Assembly: GCA_012518615.1 (NCBI GenBank)
Contig: JAAYRU010000046.1
Span: 1-54,362 of the forward strand
Direction of reading: 5' to 3'
Origin: Christensenellaceae bacterium
GTDB lineage: Bacteria > Bacillota > Clostridia > Christensenellales > Aristaeellaceae
DNA: 54,362 nt
Below are positions 8,020 through 16,829 of the stretch, piece after piece (the stretch's first letter is position 1; every line of letters begins with the position of its first letter). Below the pieces are notes generated by a model that did no database searches, was not told the DNA's origin, and worked only from the letters and a program-made list of their open reading frames with translations. The position numbers and the translations under genes were made by a program.

Positions 8020-9051
8020 ATGGACATAAAAGAAGGGCTAAGCCTAAAAAAACATATTATTCTTATCATTGCGGTTTTAATAAGCCTATTTATATGCATA
8101 AGTCTAGGCTCTGTTTCTATACCAATAAAAGAAACCATAAATATAATATGGGGTTTGCTATTAGGTAAAGAGCCTTATGGCATGTATGCGGATATACTTA
8201 TACATGTAAGGTTACCTAGGGTACTAAGCGTAATGCCTGTGGGCGCGGCACTTTCGCTTGCGGGGGCTGCAATGCAAGGCATTATACGCAACCCCTTAGC
8301 GGATGGCTCAACGCTCGGTACAAGTTCCGGCGCTGCGCTGGGGGCTGTTATCGCTTTGTCGCTTGGTGTGTGGCTGCCATCATTTCCGGTTGCAGGTACG
8401 GTAGTATTCGCAATAGTATTTTCGTTTATATCTCTTATAATAGTGCTGTCGCTATCGTATGCGGTGGATAAATTGCTTTCAAACAACACCATAATACTAA
8501 TGGGGGTTATTTTTTCTATGTTTACAAGCAGTTTTATAAGTTTAATCATGGCATTTTCAGGCGAAAGGCTGCGCTCCATAACATTTTGGACTATGGGCTC
8601 ACTTGCAGGTTCAAACTTCAATAATGTGCTGCTTCTTTTAATAACGCTTATTATTGCAGGTTCAGCTCTTATGCTAAATGCCAGGGAGCTTAACGCCTTC
8701 TCTCTTGGTGAGGACGAGGCTATGCACATAGGTGTAGATGTTAAGAAAACAAAATTAATTATACTAGTTTCAGTGAGCTTTCTTATAGGCGTATCTGTAT
8801 CAGTAGGCGGCAGCATAGGTTTTGTAGGTTTAATTGTTCCTCATACATGCAGGCTGCTTTTTGGCGGTAACCATTTTAAGCTGCTTCCAAGCTGTGTATA
8901 TGTGGGCGCAATTTTTCTGCTTTTTATGGATTTAATCGCAAGGACTTTGGTAAGCCCTGTTGAGCTTCCTATAGGCGTTGTTACATCATTCATAGGCGCT
9001 ATAAGCTTTGTTATAATATATTACCGCAGGAGAAAACATGCTGGAACTTAA
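8020..9051 (+). CDS. btuC: Corrinoid ABC transporter permease (FecCD family)
   Basis: The 343-residue inner membrane protein of the BtuC/FecCD family has about ten membrane segments. Typical motifs are HVRLPRVLSVMPVGAALSLAGAAMQGIIRNPLADGSTLGTSSGAALGA in the N-terminal half (split here: RLPR at about 64, NPLADG at about 91) and GFVGLIVPHTCRLLFG near the C-terminus. It forms the translocation path with BtuD. No ribosome binding site precedes the ATG; the upstream hairpin ends 8 bases before it, so initiation may depend on translation of btuF. It overlaps btuD by 14 bases. Confidence 0.9.
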   Translation: MDIKEGLSLKKHIILIIAVLISLFICISLGSVSIPIKETINIIWGLLLGKEPYGMYADILIHVRLPRVLSVMPVGAALSLAGAAMQGIIRNPLADGSTLGTSSGAALGAVIALSLGVWLPSFPVAGTVVFAIVFSFISLIIVLSLSYAVDKLLSNNTIILMGVIFSMFTSSFISLIMAFSGERLRSITFWTMGSLAGSNFNNVLLLLITLIIAGSALMLNARELNAFSLGEDEAMHIGVDVKKTKLIILVSVSFLIGVSVSVGGSIGFVGLIVPHTCRLLFGGNHFKLLPSCVYVGAIFLLFMDLIARTLVSPVELPIGVVTSFIGAISFVIIYYRRRKHAGT

Positions 9052-9802
9052 AAATATAAGCATACAATACGGCAGCAAATATGCGGTAAAAGATGTATCT
9101 ATAAAATTATATAGCGGGGATTGGCTTGTGCTGCTTGGCGCAAACGGAGCGGGAAAATCAAGCATAATTAATGCCTTGGCAAGGGCTGTAAAATATACGG
9201 GTGAAATAAAGCTTGAGGGCAAAAAAATTGAGCAATACAGCCCGAGAGAGTACGCTAAAAGGGTGGGGGTACTAAGCCAATTGCACGAGAAAGACCCCAG
9301 CCTTAGTGTAACTGAAGTAGTAAGCCTTGGCAGATACAGCCATAGTAAAAGGCTTTTTTCGGGTTTAAGTAAAATTGATACGCAAAAGGTACAGCAAGCT
9401 ATTGCTGTTACAGGTCTTACAGAATACGCTGAGCGCCCAATGCATACGCTATCAGGCGGGGAGAGGCAGAGGGCATATCTAGCACAGGTATTTGCGCAGG
9501 ATACCGAAGTATTGCTGCTGGATGAACCTGTTAATTCGCTTGATATGAAGTATACGCTTTCACTGCTTGATGCTATAGATATATGGCGAAAAGAAAAACA
9601 GGGGATAGTTATATCCGCTCTGCACGACTTAAGCCTTGCCGCCTGTTTTGGAAGTCGCGCGCTTATTCTGCTTAAAGGCGAGCAGTTATATGAAGGGGAT
9701 ATAAAGGAAGCTCTTTACAACCCTAAGATAGATACAGCATACGATTTACCTGTTGTAAAAACTATGCAGGATATTTACAGTTTCTGGGATACTAACAAAT
9801 AA
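9038..9802 (+). CDS. btuD: Corrinoid ABC transporter ATPase
   Basis: This 254-residue ATPase powers BtuC. It has Walker A GANGAGKSS, a Q-loop near VLSQLHEKD, the signature LSGGERQR, Walker B VLLLDEP and the switch His in ALHDLSLA. It starts inside the end of btuC, behind the GCAGGAG ribosome binding site, indicating translational coupling. It is the last gene of the riboswitch operon. The substrate is assigned from context. Confidence 0.92.
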   Translation: MLELKNISIQYGSKYAVKDVSIKLYSGDWLVLLGANGAGKSSIINALARAVKYTGEIKLEGKKIEQYSPREYAKRVGVLSQLHEKDPSLSVTEVVSLGRYSHSKRLFSGLSKIDTQKVQQAIAVTGLTEYAERPMHTLSGGERQRAYLAQVFAQDTEVLLLDEPVNSLDMKYTLSLLDAIDIWRKEKQGIVISALHDLSLAACFGSRALILLKGEQLYEGDIKEALYNPKIDTAYDLPVVKTMQDIYSFWDTNK

Positions 9803-9822
9803 AATGGTAAAAAAAGCAAAAT

Positions 9823-9853
9823 AAAAAGGCGGGCTACTTGAAATGCCCGCCTT
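9823..9853 (-). terminator. Terminator shared by btuD and the flavin reductase gene
   Basis: AAGGCGGGC (9826-9834) and GCCCGCCTT (9845-9853) form a perfect stem. On the minus strand it is followed by TTTTTATTTT, a good terminator for the reductase gene. On the plus strand the tail is AATTGTT, so it is weaker for btuD. Confidence 0.85.
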
Positions 9854-9867
9854 AATTGTTATGTGTA

Positions 9868-11739
9868 TTATTTTACGCTTTCAGCTGCCGCATTACCTGC
9901 AATTATACCGAATACTATTATATCCGTAACAGCGTTTCCGCCTAGACGATTGCCGCCGTGTATTCCGCCTGTAACTTCGCCGCAGGCAAAAAGTCCGGGT
10001 ATAATTTCTCCGCTTTCGCTTAAAACCCTTGTGCTATCATCTATTACAAGACCGCCCATTGTGTGGTGTATGCCTGCTGTAACTTTTACGGCGTAGTAGG
10101 GCGCTTTTTCAAGGGGATTAGCAAAGCTGGTTCTGTCGAAAAGCTTATCTTCCTTGTTTTTTACACTCTCATTCCATGTGGAAATGGTGTCGTTTAATTT
10201 GTCGGGGTCTATATCAAGCTTTGCAGCTAGGTCAACCAAGTCGCCACCGCCTATTGTTAGACCGCTCTTTATATAGCCCTCTATTACGCTTGATGCTTCC
10301 GCCATTGCGCCATCTACTATTAGGTAGCTGAAGCTGCCTGGCTGGGCGATTTCAGCTGCGGATACTACATCCCTTGTGCCAACTTCATCAACAAAGCGTT
10401 CGCCGTTGGAATTAATCAGTATAGCGCCATCTCCGCGCAGACCTTCTGTAATAAGGGCGGAGGTATCAAACTGTACTGTTGGGTGTATCTGAATTTCGTT
10501 CATATCTACAACCGCAGCGCCAACTTCCTGTGCCATTTTGATGCCCGTGCCCTGAAGCCCTGGGGCGTTTGTTGTCATAAAGCCTTTAAGTTCAGGTTTG
10601 TATGCTACTACCATTTCAAGGTTTGCGCCAAAGCCGCCTGTTGCAAGTACTACCGCAGTGGCTTTGATTGTTAGCTCTGAGCCGTTTTTGCCTATAGCTT
10701 TCGCGCCTACAACCTTGCCATCTTCAAATATAAGGCTTGTAGCGTCAGTATCTAGCATAAGGTTTACATTGCGACCTACTACGTTTTCTTCAAGTTTGGG
10801 TACTAGGTAGCTGCCTATTGGTATGGTTCTTCCGTCATCGCCAAGGGGTCTGTGCGCTCTTCTGACGGATGCGCCGCCAAGGCTTGATACGCTTGCAAGG
10901 GGAGCGTTGTTTTCGCCGAGCCATGCTATGGCTGAAGCTGAATTATCCGCGAATATTTTTACGAGTTCTGCGTTGTTTATACCCCTGCCGCCTATCATGG
11001 CGTCGAGCTGCATAAGCTCTGATGTGTCAAAGTAGCCTTCGGGCTTTGCCTGATACTCTTCCCACTGGGTTTCTACGGTTTTAGCAAGCTCTGCTATGTG
11101 GGCGTTGTCTGCAAATTCATTCTTGGCTCTTTCAAGTGTGCGCTCAACACCTGCTGCCTGTTCAAATTCATTTTCGTCCTGCTGAGGGGTGTTTGCAGCG
11201 TTCATTCCGCCGGTTGCGCGTACGGTATTGCCGCCTACCATTGCCTGGCTTTCAAGCAGTATTACATCTTTGCCGGCATCAGCCGCAACTATAGCCGCCG
11301 CCATGCCCGCGCCGCCTGCGCCTATTACAAGCACATCGCAGCTAAGTTCGCTTACGGCATCGCTATCTTCCGTACCTTCAGATGTGGCTGTAAGATAGTC
11401 ATCAGGGTTTAGGTTTGCGTTTTCAAGCGCGTTTCTTGCAGCTTCAACTATGGCGTCGGAAGTGATGGTTGCGCCCGTTACAGAGTCTGCTGCTATGCTG
11501 CCTGTTTCTGTCATCTGAAGGGGTATTATTTCAAGCGCTTTCGTGCCTATGCCGGGGGTTTCGCCTTCGCCCTCGGCTTCTACCATTTTAATAAGGCTAT
11601 CTTCTAAGGTTAGCGTAACGGTAACCTCATCTGCAAAGCCCTGTGCTGTGCCTTTGTATTCGCCGCTTACAGTGGCAAAAGTAGGAACTATGCCCATAAG
11701 CATTACTAAAGACATAAGTATTGCTGTGATTTTTTTCAT
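9868..11739 (-). CDS. Exported FMN/FAD fumarate reductase-like flavoprotein
   Basis: The 623-residue protein has a signal peptide (1-22). An FMN-binding domain (about 25-110) follows, with DSVTGAT in which Thr91 is the expected site of covalent FMN attachment by ApbE. An FAD-binding succinate dehydrogenase/fumarate reductase domain then starts with IGAGGAGMAAA (139-149). Further motifs are HRPLGDDGRT, GIHHTMGGLVID and GNRLGGNAVTDII. The family reduces fumarate, urocanate or related unsaturated acids outside the membrane. It has no haem CxxCH motif, so electrons must come from another flavin or quinone carrier. The ribosome binding site is AAGGAGG. No ApbE gene is in the window. The substrate is not decided by sequence. 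Confidence 0.85.
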   Translation of the reverse strand: MKKITAILMSLVMLMGIVPTFATVSGEYKGTAQGFADEVTVTLTLEDSLIKMVEAEGEGETPGIGTKALEIIPLQMTETGSIAADSVTGATITSDAIVEAARNALENANLNPDDYLTATSEGTEDSDAVSELSCDVLVIGAGGAGMAAAIVAADAGKDVILLESQAMVGGNTVRATGGMNAANTPQQDENEFEQAAGVERTLERAKNEFADNAHIAELAKTVETQWEEYQAKPEGYFDTSELMQLDAMIGGRGINNAELVKIFADNSASAIAWLGENNAPLASVSSLGGASVRRAHRPLGDDGRTIPIGSYLVPKLEENVVGRNVNLMLDTDATSLIFEDGKVVGAKAIGKNGSELTIKATAVVLATGGFGANLEMVVAYKPELKGFMTTNAPGLQGTGIKMAQEVGAAVVDMNEIQIHPTVQFDTSALITEGLRGDGAILINSNGERFVDEVGTRDVVSAAEIAQPGSFSYLIVDGAMAEASSVIEGYIKSGLTIGGGDLVDLAAKLDIDPDKLNDTISTWNESVKNKEDKLFDRTSFANPLEKAPYYAVKVTAGIHHTMGGLVIDDSTRVLSESGEIIPGLFACGEVTGGIHGGNRLGGNAVTDIIVFGIIAGNAAAESVK

Positions 11740-11792
11740 TATATGACCTCCTTGTTTTTTGGGGTTTCCCTATATATTATACTACATATGAG

Positions 11793-11807
11793 CAGGTATA
11801 AAACCTG
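11793..11807. repeat. 15-bp palindrome CAGGT-N5-ACCTG
   Basis: CAGGTATAAAACCTG lies between the divergent flavin reductase and serine hydrolase genes, about 55 bases upstream of the reductase ATG and just beyond a TATAAT-like -10 on the minus strand. It is a possible operator. A similar sequence, CAGGGTATATACCTG, occurs at 15195-15209. Confidence 0.35.
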
Positions 11808-11924
11808 AAAAGCGGGACGGATACCGCCCAATTAACATGAGAAATGTAAAAGTTTTATACTTGTTTATATATTCCTTGAAATAATGTGCTGCAAGTGTTA
11901 TCTTTGCTTAGGAATGGAGGGATT

Positions 11925-13088
11925 ATGAAGAAACTGATACTGCTTTTATGCATAATAAGTTTGCTACCTGTAATGGGTTTGTCCGAAAGCCTTGATGATA
12001 AATTTGCCCATACCTTAGCTAAGTATAATACCTCAGGCGCTGCTATAGTTATTATGCGAGGCGGAGAGATAGAATATGAGTACTACTACGGTAGGCAGGG
12101 CAGAAAGAGTGAAAAAGTAACTGAAAACACGCATTTTCACAATGCATCTGTAGCCAAGATGATTACAGTGCTTGGTGTTATGAAACTATACGATGAGGGC
12201 AAGATAGAGCTGGATAAAAATATAAGCGAATATTTTAATTTCCCCGTGAGTAACCCAAGGTTTAGGGATGTTCCCGTTACAATACGGCAGATTATGAGCC
12301 ATACATCTTCAATATCGGGGAATAGCAAATATGCGAGTCGAAAGCACGATTTAGAATGGCTATTGACGCCTGATAGGGATTCAAACAGCCAGTGGAGAAA
12401 ATGGGCTCCCGGCACAAAATATGAGTACGCAAACTTAAATGGGGGAATACTTGGCTCTATAATAGAGCGCATAAGCGGTATGAGCGTTGATAACTACATG
12501 AAAAAAGAGTTTTTTGAGCCGCTTAATATAGATGCCGCTTACAGTACCACACTTCTTAACGATAAGGAAAATATAAGCTGGAAATTCAACAGTAAAGGCG
12601 AAATAGTTGAAACCGCAAAGCAGATGTTAAAGCGCAATGAAAGCTATGAAAACACCTGCGATTATAAAAACAGCTACTATAAAACTGTAGGCGGGCTTAG
12701 GGTTAGAGCTAAGGATTTGGCGCGCCTTACATATATACTGTGTAAAGACGGAAGCATAGACGGTATTGAGTTTCTAAAGCCCGAAACGGTTAAGCTTATA
12801 CGCACCAACCAAGGGGAGATAGCAAACTCTTCAGTTACAACTATAGATAGCAAATATGGACTTAATGTAGATATATCTCTAGACGACATGACGCCCGTTA
12901 AATGGTACGGACATCAGGGTACACTAGGTACTTTTGTTTGTAATGCCTATTTTAACCCTGAACTTGACAGCGTTGTAGTGCTGCTTACAAACGGTTGTAA
13001 TATGAAGAAAAACAACTATGTATGCAACATAAGCAGGGCAGTTATGAATGTTGCGTATGAATATTTAACTGAAGGGCTAGCTTTATAG
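11925..13088 (+). CDS. Exported serine beta-lactamase-like hydrolase
   Basis: The 387-residue protein has a signal peptide (1-20) and the beta-lactamase/PBP fold of class C and esterase EstB relatives. The catalytic S75-V-A-K78 lies in FHNASVAKMI, the tyrosine motif is YAN in YEYANLNGG, and HQGTLGTF replaces KTG near the C-terminus. The HxG third motif is typical of peptidases and esterases of the S12 family rather than true beta-lactamases, so resistance should not be assumed. GGAGGG lies 4 bases before the ATG. It is divergent from the flavin reductase and convergent with the histidine kinase gene. Its natural substrate is unknown. Confidence 0.82.
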   Translation: MKKLILLLCIISLLPVMGLSESLDDKFAHTLAKYNTSGAAIVIMRGGEIEYEYYYGRQGRKSEKVTENTHFHNASVAKMITVLGVMKLYDEGKIELDKNISEYFNFPVSNPRFRDVPVTIRQIMSHTSSISGNSKYASRKHDLEWLLTPDRDSNSQWRKWAPGTKYEYANLNGGILGSIIERISGMSVDNYMKKEFFEPLNIDAAYSTTLLNDKENISWKFNSKGEIVETAKQMLKRNESYENTCDYKNSYYKTVGGLRVRAKDLARLTYILCKDGSIDGIEFLKPETVKLIRTNQGEIANSSVTTIDSKYGLNVDISLDDMTPVKWYGHQGTLGTFVCNAYFNPELDSVVVLLTNGCNMKKNNYVCNISRAVMNVAYEYLTEGLAL

Positions 13089-13130
13089 TAGATAATCGAA
13101 AAAAAGCATTCATAATTATAAAGCTTATTA

Positions 13131-14333
13131 TTATACAGGAATCGACATTATGAAGCTTGTCCCTCTATCTTGTAGGCTAGATACTCTTAAGTTTGCGCCG
13201 TGTTGCCTTGCGATTTCCGCAGCAATTGAAAGCCCAAGTCCGTAGCCTCCTTCGGGTTTGCTGCGCGCCTTATCAATACGATAGAAGCGGTCGAACAGTT
13301 TTTCCTGCTGTTCTTTAGCTATATATACCTTGCTGTTGTATACGGTAAGTATAAGCTTGTCTTGGTTTTTTTTGAGACTAATTTTTATTTCTCCGCCTTC
13401 AGGCGTATATTTAACAGCATTATCTAGTAATATAGACATAAGTTGCCTAAGCAAATCCTCATCGCCTTTAATAGTTTGATTTGGGAGTATATCAGTATCA
13501 ATAGTAAGGTTTTTTTCATATGCAGGGGCTTCAAAGGCAAGCGACATTTCGCTAACCAAGTCAGAAAGGTTTAGGGGTTCATGCTCCACAGGTTCCCGCA
13601 TCTCATCTGAGCGCGCGAGGAATAAAAGGTTTTCTATCAGCTTTTTCATCATTAGCCCTTCAGTTTTTGCTGCGGAAAGCCATTGATTTGAGCCCTGTTC
13701 GCTTTCCATTATATCTAGGTTTGCAAGTATAACCGTAAGAGGCGTTTTAAGCTCATGAGAGGCGTCTGATATAAAGCGTTGCTGTTGCTCCCAAGCAAGC
13801 TCTGCAGGTTTTAGTGCACGGCTTGAAAGCAGTAATGAAAGCAGGAAGAATAGACCCAGTGCGCTAATATATACAAGCGTCCATATAAGGCGGTTGTTCT
13901 TAAGTTGGCTGTATTCATTTTGCATATTGGCAAAGGCGATACGCCCCTCCTGTTTTGAATATGCTATGCCTATATCTGCCCAAAAGCCTGTTTTATTATT
14001 GGCTACTTCTGCTCTTGCACATAATGTTAAAAGCGTATCAGAATCTATCTGCATCCAAGGGGTTATAAGCTCCCATGTATCGCCTTTTTTTACTGCCGAA
14101 AATGTAATCCTTTCTCGTTGAGGCGGCTGCCCGGGAAGTGGTAGATTTGTTTTAAATAAGTAACGCGGCTGTCTTATAATATCAAGCGCAAGCTCCCGCT
14201 GCACTGCCGTTTCATAATCCCTTTTAAAATGTATATTAGTAAATATTATGCCCACAAATAGCACTATGGTAATAATAATAAATACCAGAACCATGCTTAT
14301 AAGCACGAATTTTCGGCGAAGGGCTTTTAACAC
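13131..14333 (-). CDS. Sensor histidine kinase
   Basis: The 400-residue membrane kinase has TM1 at about 8-32, an extracytoplasmic sensor of about 115 residues, TM2 at about 148-170, then HisKA with His193 in SDASHELKTPLT and HATPase with Asn304 in LLDNAVKYTPEGG, the F box LFDRFYRID and the G2 box GGYGLGLSIAAEIA. The usual DxGxG of the G1 box is replaced by VYNSKVYIAKE (about 331-341), so ATP binding may be altered. No clear HAMP is seen. It overlaps the regulator gene by 7 bases and is translated second. The likely target is the divergent efflux operon. Confidence 0.9.
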   Translation of the reverse strand: MLKALRRKFVLISMVLVFIIITIVLFVGIIFTNIHFKRDYETAVQRELALDIIRQPRYLFKTNLPLPGQPPQRERITFSAVKKGDTWELITPWMQIDSDTLLTLCARAEVANNKTGFWADIGIAYSKQEGRIAFANMQNEYSQLKNNRLIWTLVYISALGLFFLLSLLLSSRALKPAELAWEQQQRFISDASHELKTPLTVILANLDIMESEQGSNQWLSAAKTEGLMMKKLIENLLFLARSDEMREPVEHEPLNLSDLVSEMSLAFEAPAYEKNLTIDTDILPNQTIKGDEDLLRQLMSILLDNAVKYTPEGGEIKISLKKNQDKLILTVYNSKVYIAKEQQEKLFDRFYRIDKARSKPEGGYGLGLSIAAEIARQHGANLRVSSLQDRGTSFIMSIPV

Positions 14334-15007
14334 TGTGGATACTCCAAAAAATAACCTAGTCGGCGCTGTACACTTATCTGCACATCGCTGCCTAAATAGA
14401 GAAGTTTTTTGCGCAAGAAGGAAATGTAGGCTTCTACATTGTTATCGACAGCTTCGCTATCTGCTCCCCACACTTTTATAATCAGTTCGTCCTTGCTTAT
14501 TATATGCTCCGGTGGTAGGGACATAAGTATACGCATAACATCCTGCTCTTTCCGGCTCAAACGAACCTGTTTATCCTTGCGGGATAATGTACTTGTGTTT
14601 AGCGATAGGGTAATATCGCCAAATACAATTTCGTCCATATGTATGGCGCCTTGCCTGCGCAAAAGGGCGCGTACACGGGCTAGAAGTTCCTCTGTTGTGA
14701 AGGGCTTGGTGAGATAGTCATCAGCGCCGCTGTCAAGCCCATGTACCTTATCCATAGTTTTATACCTTGCGGTGAGCATTAGTATAGGTATGTCGTTCCC
14801 CTCTTCACGAAGGATGGAAGATATAGTGAAGCCGTCAAGCCCTGGTAACATTACATCGAGTATAAGCGCATCATACTGTCCGCTGCGGGCGTATTCAAGG
14901 CCGGATTTGCCGTCATACACCGCCTCCGCAGCGTATTTTTCCACTTCAAGCAGCCTAACCAAAGAATTGGCTAGGTTCTTTTCATCTTCAACAACAAGAA
15001 TGCGCAA
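14327..15007 (-). CDS. OmpR/PhoB-family response regulator
   Basis: The 226-residue regulator has a receiver domain with acidic E7-D8, phospho-acceptor Asp51 in ALILDVMLPG and Lys in LTKPF, and a C-terminal winged helix (ending RRLGYFL). A TTG start at 15007 is preferred: it has GGGGAGGG 7 bases upstream, and RILVVEDE immediately follows, as in homologues. An upstream ATG would add 22 unrelated residues. It is paired with the kinase gene and transcribed away from the efflux operon, whose promoter has a tandem TTTCAGT repeat fitting an OmpR-type dimer. Confidence 0.92.
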   Translation of the reverse strand: MRILVVEDEKNLANSLVRLLEVEKYAAEAVYDGKSGLEYARSGQYDALILDVMLPGLDGFTISSILREEGNDIPILMLTARYKTMDKVHGLDSGADDYLTKPFTTEELLARVRALLRRQGAIHMDEIVFGDITLSLNTSTLSRKDKQVRLSRKEQDVMRILMSLPPEHIISKDELIIKVWGADSEAVDNNVEAYISFLRKKLLYLGSDVQISVQRRLGYFLEYPQC

Positions 15008-15153
15008 GCTCTTTCCCTCCCCATATAATGATAAGGCTTTATTCTTAAACCAAGCTGAAAAAATAAGGCGCAATTGAATTTTACCATACTTTTAGGCTTG
15101 TTGCTTATATTCTGTATCCTATTGGTGTTAAGTTGCAAAAAAACTTTTTGTTT

Positions 15154-15171
15154 TTTCAGTATTATTTCAGT
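15154..15171 (+). promoter_or_regulatory. Tandem TTTCAGT repeat, likely response-regulator operator
   Basis: TTTCAGT at 15154-15160 and again at 15165-15171 gives an exact 11-bp period, the spacing used by OmpR/PhoB dimers binding one face of DNA. It overlaps where a -35 would lie relative to TAATAT (15181-15186). No consensus -35 is seen, as expected of an activated promoter. Confidence 0.55.
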
Positions 15172-15224
15172 TTACGCTGCTAATATATATATCGCAGGGT
15201 ATATACCTGTGATAAGGAGGCATT

Positions 15225-16829
15225 ATGATAGTTAGAAAAACGAAACAATGGAAAACAGTCATTCTTTTAATAAGCTTGGCGATGATTTTGCCGTCATGCA
15301 CAATTGCCGCGAATACGGCAAGCCCAACCGCGGTGCCAGAATATACCGAAGTTGAACTCGCGCTTGGCTCTATAACAAAAACGGTGATTGCAACAGGCTC
15401 TCTGCGTTTTGATGTGGAGGAAAACCTTAAGCTGACTGAAAATGTAACTTTAAGCGCAATAGATGTACAAGCAGGCGATGTGATTTCAAAAGGGCAGGTA
15501 ATAGCTCATTACGACACTGAGGCGTTGGAGGAGGCAATAGAAGAAGCGCAAACTGCGCTTGATGAGCAGGATGAAACGATACTAAGCTTACTAAGCCAGC
15601 AGACAAGCGAGCAGAGAATTAAGCCCGCCATGGCAGGTGTAGTTAAGGCAATCAACCTTGAAAAAGGGCAGATGGTACAGGAAACATTACAAGGCGAACC
15701 CGCTGCCGTGTTGTCTGTAGATGCCCTTATGCGTGTGTTGATTAAGTCTTCGACCCCACTTTCTTTAGGGCAGGAATTAAAGGTAAAGCTAAATACAAGC
15801 AGCCAAACTGGAACCGTTGCGCGTCTATTTGAGGACGGAAGTGCGCTTATTACCTTCCCTGACACCAAGGTATTGGCAGGTGAAACCGTGCAGATCACAT
15901 TAGATGGAGCTACGATAGGCGAAGGTGTGGCGCAGATTAACCTGCCCTACTATCTGTATACGGATGTGGATGGTGTAGTGGAAAGCGTTTCGGTAAAGGT
16001 TAATGCCTCCGTTACAACAAGGAATACGATTATTAAAGTCTCCAATGCTGAGCCTAATAAGGAGTATCTACAGGCGATAGAGGAACGCGAGGAAAAATCC
16101 CAAGAACTTGAAAACCTGAAAAAAATACTCCAAGAACCCGTATATAAAAGCACAACGGACGGCATAGTGTCTGAAGTAAGCGCACAGACTGATATAGCGC
16201 AAAGTAGCGGTACGGTGCTTATAAAGGTGTACCCTAAACAGGCATTAGTGCTTGATGTTTCTGTGGATGAACTAGATATACTGTCCGTAGAAGAAGGGCA
16301 GGAAGGAACTGTTGCTCTTGATGCCTTAACAGGCGCCAATCTGCCGGTTAAAGTGGAGCGCATTTCCCGCCTTGGCAGCACTTCTTCAGGCATAACAAAC
16401 TATACCGTTACATTATCCGTAAAGGAGGATAGCCGCTTACTTAGCGGCATGAATGGCACTGTAACTTTAAGCGTTGGAGAGGAAACGGGTACTGTGCTTG
16501 TGCCGCTTTCAGCCCTTATGAACGATAGGCAAGGAAGCTATGTTTTATTAAAGGACACCACTTTAGATGAATCGGAAGAACAAATCGGAATAAAAACCTA
16601 TGTTACAACCGGGCTTTCAGATGCCAACTATGTGGCGGTAAGCTCTGGCGTTAAGGCGGGGGATATAGTATTGGTGCGCACAAGCGCCCTAAGTGATACA
16701 AGAGAGCGCTTGGATATGCCGGACTTTAGCCAGATGCAACCTCCCGAAGGTTTCAGCCCAGGTGGGGGAGGTAATTTTCCGCCTGGCGGCGGTGGCAACT
16801 TCCAGCCCGGGGGAGGGCAGCGTCCATGA
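15225..16829 (+). CDS. Efflux periplasmic-adaptor-type protein (MacA/HlyD family)
   Basis: The 534-residue lipoprotein has the lipobox LPSC (Cys25). It has a biotinyl-lipoyl hairpin split around a coiled coil (about 80-130 and 270-310, rich in Glu), a second lipoyl-like half and beta-barrel domains (330-500), and a Gly/Pro-rich low-complexity tail (PGGGGNFPPGGGG). In Gram-positives such proteins work with a MacB-type ABC transporter in export of peptides or antimicrobials. The stop overlaps the ATPase start (ATGA). AAGGAGG precedes the ATG. Expression is probably controlled by the divergent two-component system. Confidence 0.88.
   Translation: MIVRKTKQWKTVILLISLAMILPSCTIAANTASPTAVPEYTEVELALGSITKTVIATGSLRFDVEENLKLTENVTLSAIDVQAGDVISKGQVIAHYDTEALEEAIEEAQTALDEQDETILSLLSQQTSEQRIKPAMAGVVKAINLEKGQMVQETLQGEPAAVLSVDALMRVLIKSSTPLSLGQELKVKLNTSSQTGTVARLFEDGSALITFPDTKVLAGETVQITLDGATIGEGVAQINLPYYLYTDVDGVVESVSVKVNASVTTRNTIIKVSNAEPNKEYLQAIEEREEKSQELENLKKILQEPVYKSTTDGIVSEVSAQTDIAQSSGTVLIKVYPKQALVLDVSVDELDILSVEEGQEGTVALDALTGANLPVKVERISRLGSTSSGITNYTVTLSVKEDSRLLSGMNGTVTLSVGEETGTVLVPLSALMNDRQGSYVLLKDTTLDESEEQIGIKTYVTTGLSDANYVAVSSGVKAGDIVLVRTSALSDTRERLDMPDFSQMQPPEGFSPGGGGNFPPGGGGNFQPGGGQRP

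Noticed and set aside
8175..8816. 213-codon frame opposite btuC
   Set aside because: A composition artefact of codon bias in the permease gene; no start signal or family.
11925..13088. Class C beta-lactamase resistance gene
   Set aside because: The third motif is HxG, not KTG, and the wider S12 family includes esterases and peptidases, so resistance is not supported.
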